38,679 nt of DNA from Phoronis australis (taxonomy: Eukaryota; Phoronida; Phoronidae), in the NCBI GenBank assembly GCA_002633005.1, contig NMRA01000544.1, positions 170,479 through 209,157 on the forward strand. The letters run 5' to 3'. The notes below the pieces were generated by a model. The model searched no databases, was not told the DNA's origin, and was given only the letters and a program-made list of their open reading frames with translations. Both the position numbers and the translations under genes were made by a program. Of this stretch, positions 23,388-34,199 are shown piece by piece (positions within the stretch are counted from its first letter, which is position 1; the number at the start of each line of letters is the position of its first letter).

Positions 23388-26300
23388 GGTCAATAGCATT
23401 CATTCTCTGACAGAAGCACATATTCTACGTGGCTTATTGTGATAATACATTTCTGATGCTTCATTTGTGAATTTCTAACATAAAAGCTAGCAGCGAATTG
23501 CCATGTTACATATTTTCAGTTACCCATTTTGATGAAAACATAGATAGATCCCACATATTCAAGGAATTGGAGGTCTTCAGGGAAATCTAATAGCCATTAA
23601 GATCTCATGTAATCTGCACCTGTAACAGTTTAATGAGGCAATATATGTTTTTACACAAGACCTTTTACATTCATTTTGCTTACCTTCAAATAAGTGAAAG
23701 TCTACTGTATTGTGATATAGGTCATCGCTAAAGCTAGACAGTGGGTGTGTAAATTGTCTGGTTTGTCATCCTATAAGGTTATTTTCCTGGTTACACATCA
23801 GGAGATGCCCTAGTTACTTGTAGTTCAACAGCTTCCCGTCAGGTATGTGCAACGCAAAGTTGTCGGAGCTACATCGATGCATTTCGTCTCATTAATGAGA
23901 AAACGTTTCGCGTTAATTTATGGTTCTATTCCGTCCTGCTGTTAAGTATTCTATGAGTAACCTTTCGGATTTAATCTATTGTTAAATCAGAATAGATTTT
24001 AAAGTTTATTTGTCATGAACTACTTGCGTGTAGCTACATTCTACGTTATTGGATAGCTTACAAAGTGATTTCTTTTATAATTTTAATTGAAATTTGTATA
24101 TTTATTGCAAACTCATTGCTTGGTTAGTATGAAGTGATACGATTTTAATCTCTTATTGCAATTTTTGTTTCTTTATTTAATAAAATATCATATTTTCAAT
24201 TGCTTTTTATCAACAAGCTGTCATCATCTACATCTGTCGCCCGCACGCACGTTTCTTTCATTCTACACAAGATGGCAGCACCAATTTTTGGAAACATCCA
24301 TCCACTGCCATGTGCCCCCCCACCTGTCATTTTTGCTTTGTCGTAATTTTCGATTTTTGCACTCCAACAGTATTGAGGTGAGAACCACAGCTATTTTATA
24401 ATGGAACCAATTGGAATGGAAACCAAAAACTGAAATAATTGCTCTATCCTTTTATTTGGTTAGTAGTCGCTCGGTTCTTCACCCCTAGGTTGCACTTGAT
24501 GACTAGAGTCTGGATTCTAGTTCGTACCCCTGATTCTAGAGGTCATCAAGATTAGTGTAAACTGACTTCTCATTGTTATAAACCAAAACAATTTTTCACA
24601 CAACTACAGACGCTTCTCATGAGCTGACGATGAAAGTAGAACAGGAAATGTAAACAAGAATTAGAGGCCTACTTCGGAGGATGGAATCGAGGACCTGATC
24701 AACTTTTGAACTAATTTGACGCAGCGTAGCCATTTCTGTTTTACGTGATCATCTTTGTATCAGTCTCCATCCATGTTAATGGTTGGAAGTCAGACGTAGG
24801 TTGTGGTAATAAAATGACCAGTTTTTGAACAAACTGGAACAGTACCGTGTCCCCTAATGGCAATTTTAGTCTTCTTGTTTTTCTCAACAATGCGTTCATA
24901 GTGCAAGGACGCCAATCAGAAACCGGTGTTGACCAATATTGGCATGTGTGTTGGCTTTGACTGACACTTTGTAGAGAGCAACGGTTCTAGAAGAAATTTG
25001 GAACTTTCTACTCTCAGTTGTTACGAAGCGTACCTCAATTACAAAATCACCATCTTCTATTCTGTTCACGTGCAATCCCAAATAAGAGAAATTTTTCTTA
25101 AAGATGCATTTGCATGCTCCCATGTTAATGTATATCAGGAACTAAATGAAAACACTATTTTAACATAATCTAGTGCACTAAACGAACTGCAGTGCAAATG
25201 TATTCTTAAAAGTTTTTTAAGAATACATTTGCACTGCAAATGAGAAAAATTCTTCAACCACTTGACCTCTGCACTTATGACCTACCTCGCGAGCTCACAT
25301 GGCTCGAGTCAAGCAGTGTTATTCCCCAGCACGCCACGATACCAGAAACGGTTCTGTGATTTGGGGCAGATCATTTTCATCACAAAACTCGTTATTACAA
25401 ACATTTGGCAATTTTCAACCTTCTCATATTCACATCATTGCTAAACGTTGTTTCTAACTAATTTACAACTGAAAGTAATCGGAATGGAATTGGCCTGCAA
25501 GTTCCACTTTATACGTATACAACTCGTTGTTGCCAATTTCCAACTTCCCCAGTTGGAACCCCAGACTCACCCATTTTCAAATAGCTCTTTCAAGAAAAAA
25601 CTATGTCAGAATGTGTGTTCAAAATGACTCAATTTGGTCAACATTTCTTTTGACGTGGATTCTCGATTTACTTTTGATAGAGTAGTGTGAGGAACAGTGT
25701 TTGTGTGGAGCATATGGATCGTTGGACGGCAAACCATAGCCACTTATTTCTTCACCCGATAATCTCAGTATTCATTAACGCTCGGTACTTTATTTTGGCT
25801 CATTAGACCATTGCAACTACCCTTTGTAATGCCTTGATTTGCAAAATTTAAGCGAAGTTGTGTTCAAAGGTTTAACTACCTTCTCTAGCATCTAAATAGT
25901 TATTTATAGGCATCTTACAAATCTGACACGAGAATGCCCATTTTTGACACTTTTCACAGTTTTTTACTTCCATATAAATTCTGTGGCACTTCTGGAAAGC
26001 TTACTCAACTTAATAAAACATATTTTTTCCTAGAATTTGGATGGTACAACAAAAAAGTTGATCAAGAGACTAAAACTTTCAAAGCGACAGAATAAAAAAT
26101 CACTTGGCTCACGAAAGTGTGTACCCAAGATGGACCCCAAACAACTTCACGTTTTTGAAAGCATGTCGCTAGTAGTCCTACTAATTTCCCGACAGGTAGT
26201 AATTTGATTAAACTGAGGAATTTATCAGATCAACACTATTTAAGATGAACATTTCTGCTTCAAATTTTGTAAATTTTTCAAAAATGGAAACTTCCCAATC

Positions 26301-27051
26301 CCTTGCTTTTCTATGCTACTTCAACTTAAAAATACCAGTGATCAAAAAAGCAAGATTTTTCGCATGTGCGATTCATTAAACAAGATGGCATGTATTCATT
26401 GCAAGCTGTTTGAGTACAAAACTTGAATGGAAGTTGATGCTAGGTGACCCTTGTCAACTTGAGGGGGATGCAAACAGTACTGCACCCAAGCGGTACTTTC
26501 TCTTCAGTCCTAGTAAATGTTTCTTCATAAAAGCCAGCGCAGACGAAGAACCACAAGTCAAGACGCCCGGCTCCAGTGAACCATAGCTGTGCTGACAAGC
26601 TCACTTCAATGTGAGAACAGTTACATGAACTAGCAGCTAGTACATTCAACAGTCGTAGTTTGAGGCCTTGACTTGGGGTGGCTCATAACTCTCCATTTGA
26701 GCTGGCTCTTAGCAACACTTGAACATCAAGATGTCCATTATCAACCTTCATCAGCATATGCATCCCTCAAACGACAAATAACTGGCATAGCACAGAAATA
26801 TGTATTTTTGTATCATACATAAAAAACATATTGAATCCATGTTTCAAAATGTCCAGCAATTTAGAATCACGCTGCTAGCCAGACATAAACTAGTTCACAA
26901 CACACTGTGAGCTGTGTTTGTTCATGGTACAAGCAACGACAGGAGTCTTCGTCGAGAAGTAACAAACAGCATCTAGTCGTGCTCCAGCAGAGTAATTCAT
27001 CACAGCTAACAGCAACTTTGCCAAGTTGCGTGCAGATTTTTCCTCTACCCC
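23388..27051. other. Space between two convergent genes
   Basis: No coding exon is recognised. The right part may be 3' UTR of the - strand Q-rich gene. Short open frames (for example 24896-25123 - and 26440-26649 -) match no family I know. The only clear structure is the perfect inverted repeat at 25188-25238. Confidence 0.45.
25188..25238. repeat. Perfect 24-bp inverted repeat with 3-bp spacer
   Basis: The arms 25188-25211 (starting TGCAGTGCAAATGTATTC) and 25215-25238 are exact reverse complements, separated by GTT. The structure would form a very stable hairpin. It is too tightly looped for a normal microRNA precursor and may be a miniature palindromic element. Confidence 0.95.
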
Positions 27052-27184
27052 CTAAAAGTCTAAATTAAAATCTTCCAGTTGGAAATTCTGCATCGGTTGT
27101 TGCTGTCCCAGGTTGGGCTGCAACATGCCTGGTGGTGGTATTCGCTGCTGTTGCTGCTGTTGTTGCTGTTGCTGTAAAAGTTGC

Positions 27185-27222
<38 letters not shown>

Positions 27223-27240
27223 CTGTAGTAACTGCCTTTG
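27052..27240 (-). CDS. Q-rich gene terminal exon
   Basis: Sixty-two codons plus TAG after a TTTTTCAG acceptor. Two further poly-Q runs separated by LL are followed by RIPPPGMLQPNLGQ and the acidic tail LEDFNLDF. The Q codons again mix CAG and CAA. Confidence 0.8.
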
Positions 27241-30200
27241 CTGAAAAAGACAAATTGATCATGATTTAAGCAGTGGTACCAGACAGCATACACAGAAGTT
27301 ACTTTTTCTTGTCACCGGCTTGGAATAACACAGCACACATCACAAGAAGAAGACTGGTCATCTAGCTGACCAGCAGCAAACCACAAATGGTCTGCCAGGA
27401 GTCGTCACCTGAGTCGCCTATGCAGTCGGCACTTGGGTCAGCAAACTGGTCACCTAGCTCAGATCACTGATTCGGATTATGCATATCCTAAGTTGGCAAT
27501 TACCATATTACAATAGTTTACCTTTGGCTTAACAAACACCTAACGTGAAACAAAGACTGTTACCAATCGGAGGCCTGACCATATTTGAGAACCTAGTTTT
27601 TAGGCTCGTCCTGGGTCCTTTGTCAGGGCACTGGCAGGGATTTCCATGTTATGTGGCCACCTGTGGGCGGTGATTGGCAGATGTCAAACAACACCTGTCA
27701 CATGAGAGGCGCTGGTAATTGGCCAGTAATTCGCAACCACTGTCTCTGTTCAAATCTAGATGCACTCTCGCATTTTGTGGTTCCATTATTTATTTCTCTC
27801 TAGATAATATACTAACTGTGGGTTTACAAAATAATAAACGGTGATCTCCCAGAGTTGTAGTGTTGCCACATGCCAGATGATATAATTATTAAATTGTTCT
27901 TTCCGAGCAGTCTCACCAACAGGACAATCATCACAAACTTCTTTTTGTCATATGACACCTATGTCGGGTAAACTGACACACTCTGTAGGGTGTCGAACAG
28001 TTTGAGATACATATAGGTGTTCTCTGAAAATCTTAATACTTTTTCTGAGCGACCGTGGACGAATAGAAGAGCTATGTAAACTCTAAAAGGTCAACCTCCT
28101 TGGAAGTCATTGGGTCTGGGATGGAGCATCCAGTTAGTGTAGTCATTAGCACATAAAACATCTTTGATTCCAGTCTGTTCCTTATATTTGCCATTTTCAT
28201 CTGTTACTAATTATTCTGTTTAAAAGTGCATGCACCGCTGATATTTTATATTGGTCATGATGGTTGGAGCGAAAAGTAAGGTACATGCAAATGTTATTTG
28301 GTTTCTCGTAGATGATGACCTTGGTACTGCCGTCCACCTCGATACGTATGCAGTGAAGAAACGAAACCTTGTCATTTGATGCGTGCTTGATGGTAAACTT
28401 GATGTAAAGGTCCACAGTGTTGATGTGATCTAAAAATTTGTAAACCTGATATTCCTGGATCTTGACGAAGTTGTCCCCTCCATAGTGGTACCAAAGTAAT
28501 GGGGGATGGTCGGCCATAGCGATGGCACTAGTTTCAAAACTTTTCATGCATACATTAGCGACAATGGCTGTTAAGGGCCAACCCATAGCAGCACTGTGTT
28601 GTTCTTTGTAGTAATTATGTATTTGAAATGGGGCATAAAAACCTGGTATTAAAGCAATTAATTTTTCTGGCTACAAAGCAAACTGCAAACCAACCTGTAT
28701 CAACTGTAGCATTTGTCGTTGAGAGCTGCCTTGCTGTAACTGCTGCTGCTGCTGTTGTTGTTGCTGTTGTTGCTGCTGCTGTTGCTGCTGCAAACGATAC
28801 TGTTGCTGACGAGCTAAAGAACGGGAAAAGTAATCACTGATAAGAACAATTCAGAGGATATAAAGATCTCGTCACACCAAACTGGTTATCAGAACGTCAG
28901 AACCAGTCTTAACGTTTTAATGAAACAGATCAGGGATGGGTGAAACAGGCAATACTTATTAAGCTCCCGGATGTTTTCTTTTCGCTCTCAAGATTGTACA
29001 GAGAACTACCTTAGTGTGGCATATTCTGGCTCCAGCCATCAGCAGGCAGTTGGTTATGTGCATGCCAAAAATACAAAAGTTCCTACTAAGGCATAAATGG
29101 CGATATTTGCGAATGATTCCTACAGGCTGATGACCACAGCTGTTTGTAACAAAGGCAGTGGAATTCCACCTTAATTGTCTACAATCAGTCCACAATACAG
29201 TTCAGTGAACAATCACTTTTTCTCCAAATGCACTGAATGCAGCCAAAACATTTTTGCGCAATAACATCCTTTGTTACTGAGGACTCGATTACAGATGAAT
29301 TGACAAAGAATTCAAGATTTGCAGCTTCTGTCATGACATTCCAGGCGCAACTGCAATGCTATCTGCCTCAGACCAGTGGTATGGGGTATGGACAACCCTA
29401 TCAGTCTATTTTAGCCAGATCATGTTTGTGTAAAATGCAAATGTTCAGATAGCATTGAAAAGCATGGCTGAAACAGATTTCAACTGTTCAATTTCAGTTT
29501 GATTTTGCTTTTTAGCTCAGAGATTCATGGTTCTTTGGTTCATTTGTTTCTCACAAAAGTTAGACAAATCCCAAACTTGCATACAGCCATGGAAATGCCA
29601 CAGTTATATCACTCGCCATCAAATAAAAAATCAACTCAAATTACTACTTAGCAGCATAAAACCCTAGACTGCCTTTTCTATGACACTTGGAACCCAATGG
29701 ATGGAACTACATTACCTTTTGTCCAGTTTAAATTCTCAACCTGCAAAAACTTTTCTTTTTTAAATTCAGTAATTGCGATAACTAACCAATAAATGGGTTT
29801 CAACTCGAACAACTTAAAGCAAAGCCAAAAACAACGCATTAAAATGTCTTAGTGCTATTGAGAAGAAGACAGCTGGAATTTCCAGGAAATTACCAGCAGA
29901 CCAGTGGGACGTACCCAGGACCATGGCGGCTTTCTTTTGTTCCTGTTCTCTCCGTGACGCCTCTCTAGCCTGGGCCAGCTTCAGTTCTTGATTAAGGGCC
30001 TGAACCTAAAAGGAGACGCAGCGGAAAGTGAGTGTAAAGCGGAACGTACGATAAAAACTATCAAATTTGTGAAAAAAAAACAATAATCGCATATTGCTGT
30101 TCGTTAACTTTCAGAGTCTCATTATGTTCCCGCACATGCATAAAAATACACCGATTGCTATTTGATGGCAGTTGCATTGTAACCACGCTAACAACAACGT

Positions 30201-31861
30201 TCAATTTCCTAAAGTTTTTGTTCAGACATTTAACACTGAAAATGAAATTCCACTACTACTCCATATTGTGTCTAAAACTGAACAATGTTAATTACAGAAA
30301 AATAACAATGCTACCTATGTGATTTATCCTAAAACACTGACAATAATTTCAGTGTAACCCCCAGACATCCAGCTGTAAGAAGGTAACATCTCAATTTGCC
30401 AAGGACACAAGTCCGTATCTACTTGTAAGAAGCTAGTACTCCAATTAGCATTAAGCACGATTCTGCTACATGCCATGTCGACATGGCTTTACGCAAGATG
30501 ACCCATCAGTAACAGTACAACTAAAATTAACATTATCAAAACTAAAATAAGAACTGAAACTATGTGCTATACAACTTTGCAACTCTCAAGATTGTGCATA
30601 GCTCTAAACTTTACAAGCAACTCAAAAACATGGTAAAAATTAATGTACAAGCCCTTTATTTGTGTTATAAAGTAAACTCACTTGACTTCCAGTTTGTGCC
30701 AGTCCAGCCATTTGGTTACCAGCCATAGCACCACCAGCAGCCACTTGGCCATCTTGGAATGGCATGCCCTTGAAATAGGAAACACTTTGCTAACTGTCAA
30801 ATGAGCATTAGTAGGATATAACGTGCCCGTATTTTGAGAACCAGTTTGATACCCATTATCCAGTAAAGAAAATTGGTTCTCAAAATGCGGGCACATCGTA
30901 TCCGACCATTACTGTCAAATGCAATGTCACTTGTCGATGCCTCTTTGAAAATTGCACTGAACATAATGCACCAACAACATAAATACACAACATGTCCTTT
31001 CTTATACTGCACTGGTTGGGGGGGGGGGGNAACAGCACTTGAACTGAGGAACTAAAATATCAGGGGGTGGGCGGTTCAGTCAAAGTTACTTTCATGTGAA
31101 CTCATACCTTGGCATCAGGTTTTTCAAGCGATGGATCCCACATTAGTTAATTGAAACATTCAGCACTGCCTAGCCAGTAACAGCATGTAAGTTAAGACAT
31201 TAATACAACCCACAGATGCACAGATGTCCACATGCATGACCCAGGGTGATCTTACGGGGGTAGTAAAAGGAGTATCATTTATTTCAATTTTAGGAAAGTT
31301 CCACGAGAAACACAGAGACAAGCAACAAGTTTTGATTTGTGTATACAGCCATAGTGTCCAGATACAGTGTTGGTTGACGAGTCGGTCAGAACCATTAAGT
31401 GTAGCTAGCAACTACTGAGCCCCTTTTTTCCACGGCCATCCTTAAAATATCCACATTAAATTTGAGTAGATGGAATTGCAAGCCTGTAACCAAATGGGAA
31501 GCTGCAAGATATAGCACAAACAGGTAATTGGCTAAGCTCATAGCTCTAGCTCTCTTTGCTCAGAGCCATAAGGATTTACACTGGACAGGTAAAAGGAATC
31601 CAACAAATAAGACAACCTCCTCTAAAATTAATGCAAAATCCTCACACCTCATTTTGCCATGGGGGTGATATGCGAGTTCGGAGTTCCTCTGCACTCAAGG
31701 TCTATAGAAGCTGGCTGTAGCTTTCATGAATAGCCTACCTGCTGAGAAGGCATGCCCATTGCATTTGGCGGGGGTCCTAGGTTCTGTGCAGGCATGCCCA
31801 TTGTACTCGGTGGGGGTCCCAGGTTCTGCTGCTGTAGCTGCTGCTGCTGCTGCTGCTGTAT
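27052..31861 (-). CDS. Glutamine-rich coiled-coil protein, last five coding exons (partial, unidentified)
   Basis: Five - strand exons join in phase with GT-AG junctions: 31739-31861, 30682-30768, 29915-30005, 28695-28813 and 27052-27240. Together they give about 202 C-terminal residues ending at TAG (27052-27054). In order: a short poly-Q run; a duplicated Pro/Met motif (NLGPPPSTMGMPAQ and NLGPPPNAMGMPSQ); a Gly/Ala/Met segment; a charged helix suited to a coiled coil (LNQELKLAQAREASRREQEQ); two long poly-Q blocks; and an acidic/aromatic tail LEDFNLDF. This composition is typical of metazoan transcription cofactors, and the tail resembles a small activation motif; both are inference. I do not recognise the family. 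The gene continues upstream on the - strand, but no further exon was found before the window edge. Its 3' end faces the USP2-like gene. Confidence 0.75.
27560..28650 (-). mobile_element. Penelope-like retroelement fragment (reverse transcriptase, broken)
   Basis: On the - strand, about 28628-28197 reads as the C-terminal half of a Penelope-like reverse transcriptase. It shows the MGWPLTAIVAN block (family form MGSPLSPIVAN), HPPLLWYHYGGD at the active site (family form RYVDD), FLDHIN, FTIKHA, VSFLHCIRI, YEKP and YLTFRSNHHDQYK. Downstream, frameshifted, LFVHGRSEKVLR matches the thumb region; VGETARKEQFN near 27905 may be a trace of the GIY-YIG endonuclease. The tail near 27590-27640 has the CCCTGACAAAGGACCCAGGA string often seen at the 3' end of such elements. 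Stops, frameshifts and the YVDD to YGGD change make it dead. It sits inside the last intron of the Q-rich gene, in the same orientation. Confidence 0.8.
28695..28813 (-). CDS. Q-rich gene exon: long poly-Q
   Basis: One hundred and nineteen nt after GTTCTTTAG, ending CAG|GTTGGT. It encodes ARQQQYRL, then about 17 glutamines in mixed CAG and CAA codons, then LQQGSSQRQMLQLIQ. CAA interruptions make the tract less prone to slippage than pure CAG. Confidence 0.78.
28814..29914. other. Intron of the Q-rich gene
   Basis: No gene or clear repeat is recognised between the charged-helix exon and the long poly-Q exon. The open frames at 28959-29195 (-) and 29237-29452 (+) show no family resemblance. 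Confidence 0.5.
29915..30005 (-). CDS. Q-rich gene exon: charged helix
   Basis: Ninety-one nt, entering in phase 0 after CCTTTTAG and leaving in phase 1 before GTACGT. It encodes a Glu/Lys/Arg/Ala-rich helix (VQALNQELKLAQAREASRRE) with heptad-like leucine and alanine spacing. Confidence 0.75.
30682..30768 (-). CDS. Q-rich gene exon: Gly/Ala/Met segment
   Basis: The exon has 29 codons in phase 0, with acceptor TATTTCAAG and donor GTGAGT. It encodes GMPFQDGQVAAGGAMAGNQM and a short continuation to TGSQ. Low complexity, with no domain recognised. Confidence 0.72.
30808..30912. repeat. Imperfect inverted repeat (hairpin) in an intron
   Basis: The arms at about 30808-30844 and 30873-30912 pair with a few mismatches. 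The core GTGCCCGTATTTTGAGAACC matches the reverse complement of the other arm at all but one base. The spacer is about 28 bases. It is probably a small terminal-inverted-repeat element or an intronic hairpin. Confidence 0.8.
31010..31030. other. G homopolymer with an unresolved base
   Basis: A run of G bases ends in the only N of the window (31030), inside an intron of the Q-rich gene. This is a likely sequencing or assembly uncertainty in a homopolymer, so the local length should not be trusted. Confidence 0.9.
31739..31861 (-). CDS. Q-rich gene exon: poly-Q and duplicated Pro/Met motif
   Basis: The exon has 41 codons in phase 0 between a TTTTTTCTAG acceptor and CAG|GTAGGC. It contains seven consecutive CAG codons on the coding strand. 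A 42-bp internal duplication produces the two LGPPP...MGMP units; the copies differ mostly at third positions. Confidence 0.75.
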
Positions 31862-33185
31862 CTAGAAAAAAGTAGGCTTGTGCAAATAAACATTCACCAC
31901 ACAACTCTGTTATGCTTAGACACACATCTGAATTTTAATTTCATTGTTTCATGAGATAGTGATGACCTGGGGATCTCGTATAAAAGGGATGACCATATCT
32001 TCTCCACTGAAATATAGCCTTATTTTGACTTGTAATTCATCATTTCCTGTTGTCCAAGGCACTTATTTTCCTGGTTGCCCAGCAACTGCAATAGTCAGGA
32101 TTTTGAATGTGCCCAACAGAACACCCCTAATTAAGTTAAGGACAAACCGATGCACAGGTCACATCCTGGCGCCAGCTGATTCTACAACCTTGACAGACGT
32201 GAAGAGCACTCATGTAACTGGTGGTATGAAAGCAATTCAACATGGTGAAATCTCACCAATTTTGGGCAAAAATAAATTGCAAAAATTGACCCTTCTCAAA
32301 AGCTTCTAATATTGTTGCGTAAGCCTCAAAATGTTTAAAATGTTGTATGGCTGGAACTGTGGCACAGAGTTTGAATGTGGGAAAACATACACATCAATGA
32401 AAAAATCAAATCCCCCTCGTCCGCCACATTGCGTCACAAAATGATGAAATTTTACAGTACTTCTAGCACCAGTGGAAATGAAGTAAAATTAAATGTGCCT
32501 ATCATCATTTGCATCAGATCATCAATAAGAAAAACGTCAGAAGCTCCTCGCTAAACAAGGCATGACAACACCTGACCAGTTCAGGTCACACACAGTAAAC
32601 AGTATGGCAAAAAATTTATTTTTTCAAAATCAAAAAATCTAAGAACAAAAAATTGGAGACATAAGTTCGGGTAAATGTGCTATCCAGTAGATTATGAAAA
32701 CACACAGGACAGATATCAAAAGATGTCTAGATGTGCCTCATGCTAGAAATGAAATCACATGTTTCTCAAGAAAACAGGTACCACGGACCATTTTATGAAA
32801 ACAGCCTTATCAGGAAACAATTCAATCTCACTTCACCAAATTATAGGATCTCGGAGCATATATCCACAATTTCATCACAAACATTACAAAAATGAAGTAC
32901 TGACTTGTGAAATTTAATAGTACTTGCTTGACTTTCATTACAGCAAGCACTTACATGTTGTAATTCGGATAAAAATCAAGAAAACAGACAACTTATTCTT
33001 TTAGAATTATTTAGCCACTATGCCGACAATTCTTGACTCCAGTTAGCGACTCCATTTCTAGAAGATACCACAACTGAAGTTGTTTTATCACCAAGCAACT
33101 ACTTAGGAAATGGAAAATCATAAAAACCAACAATTTTGTAAGTACTGCGGATGCAAAAGGTAACGATGAAGATGCAGAAGCTGGG
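31862..33185. other. Non-coding stretch between the Q-rich exons and the retroelement
   Basis: No further exon of the Q-rich gene could be identified on the - strand here, although at least one is expected upstream. The open frame at 31944-32309 (+) has no recognisable family. Confidence 0.4.
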
Positions 33186-33209
33186 TCGCTTCTCGGCCTT
33201 TTGGCTAAG
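33186..33209 (+). pseudogene. 24-nt U2 snRNA 5' fragment at the retroelement edge
   Basis: The bases match nucleotides 2-25 of U2 snRNA exactly (TCGCTTCTCGGCC through GGCTAAG), in the + orientation. Degraded U2-like similarity may continue for some 15 bases (TCAA and AGTAT). Thirty-six bases later the ORF1 start codon follows. This is what a U2-targeting insertion, or a U2-templated 5' end, would leave. Confidence 0.85.
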
Positions 33210-33245
33210 TTCAAAGAAAGTATACTTTGAAGAAGCACTGGAAAT

Positions 33246-34199
33246 ATGGAGACGCCATATGGAAGAAATGTAATCAAACTTTGTTTGCCTGGAAACTCGA
33301 AACCGTATAATAGAACAATGTTTGCGGAGCCGTTGAAGAAGATGTTTGCTGAATTAGACATCCCATTGACGGAAATTGTTTCATTCGGAAGCCTCACAAG
33401 GAACGATGAATGGTACATGCAACTTAGCACAAAGGTTACAGCACAGCAGTGCCTTCTGAAAGACAGTTTTATTGTGAAGTCATCAAAAAGGCCAGTCACA
33501 GCTCGATTCACCTCAGCTGAAGAGGGCGTAACCACCTGCAGAGTGCGCTGGCTGCCTCCCGGGGTTTCTGGTGCCTCAGTGGCCAAGGCCTTATCTCCTT
33601 TTGGCCAAGTTGTGGCAGTATATGAGGAAAAGTCTTCTGTCCCAGGACTGGAGTTTATGGGCACCATGGTCCGCAGGGTCGTGCTGAGAAACGCCAAAGA
33701 TATACCTCATACCTTCACCGTTGTGGACGCTAACTCACGTAGTTGGCCCATTCTCATCACCATGAAAGGAAGACCACCGTTATGTTTGAAATGCAAACAG
33801 ACTGGACATTTACGAAATAAATGCAAAACTCCCCGCTGCCGTGAGTGTCATGCCTTTGGACACTCGTCTGCTGACTGTGAGTCTAGACGGCCAACATATG
33901 CGTCACAGGTAACGACTCTTGACATAGACGTTGATGACCCGGTGGAGGACCACCCCCCTGAGGCTGCCCACACTTCTGTTGTTCCTGAAACTCAACCTGA
34001 CGTTGTCGAAGATGACATTCCTTCTGCTGCAACGCCAATACCTGACAAGACCCCCATCTTACTTATCGACCTTCCCTCGACTCCGGACATCGCCCTAAAG
34101 AGACCTGCAGTTGGTTCGTCGCACTCAGATGACTCCGATGACTCCTGCTCCTCTTTCATCAATTACAATTACAATTCACCTGGCGAGGGACCAATGTAG
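33246..34199 (+). CDS. Non-LTR retrotransposon ORF1 (gag-like, double zinc knuckle)
   Basis: An uninterrupted 317-codon frame; the ATG is the first in frame after a TGA 18 bases upstream. An N-terminal half of mixed alpha/beta composition contains LPPGVSGASVAKALSPFGQV, reminiscent of an RRM-like fold. Two CCHC knuckles with exact C-x2-C-x4-H-x4-C spacing follow: CLKCKQTGHLRNKC (residues 180-193) and CRECHAFGHSSADC (198-211). The C-terminus is acidic and Pro/Ser/Asp-rich. Such proteins bind element RNA in ribonucleoprotein particles. Similarity to L1/Tx1-clade ORF1 and the neighbouring U2 piece suggest a Keno-like (U2-targeting) family; that assignment is inference. Related but broken copies occur at about 35290-36070 and 37158-37938. 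Confidence 0.85.
   Translation: METPYGRNVIKLCLPGNSKPYNRTMFAEPLKKMFAELDIPLTEIVSFGSLTRNDEWYMQLSTKVTAQQCLLKDSFIVKSSKRPVTARFTSAEEGVTTCRVRWLPPGVSGASVAKALSPFGQVVAVYEEKSSVPGLEFMGTMVRRVVLRNAKDIPHTFTVVDANSRSWPILITMKGRPPLCLKCKQTGHLRNKCKTPRCRECHAFGHSSADCESRRPTYASQVTTLDIDVDDPVEDHPPEAAHTSVVPETQPDVVEDDIPSAATPIPDKTPILLIDLPSTPDIALKRPAVGSSHSDDSDDSCSSFINYNYNSPGEGPM

Noticed and set aside
24896-25123. - strand frame with a beta-strand-like pattern
   Set aside because: No motif or neighbouring exon supports it.
27060-27293. Asn/Ser- and Thr/Ala-rich frames overlapping the terminal poly-Q exon
   Set aside because: They are other-frame readings of the CAG/CAA tract.
33011-33697. 228-codon - strand frame
   Set aside because: Antisense shadow of the retrotransposon ORF1 with no family features.
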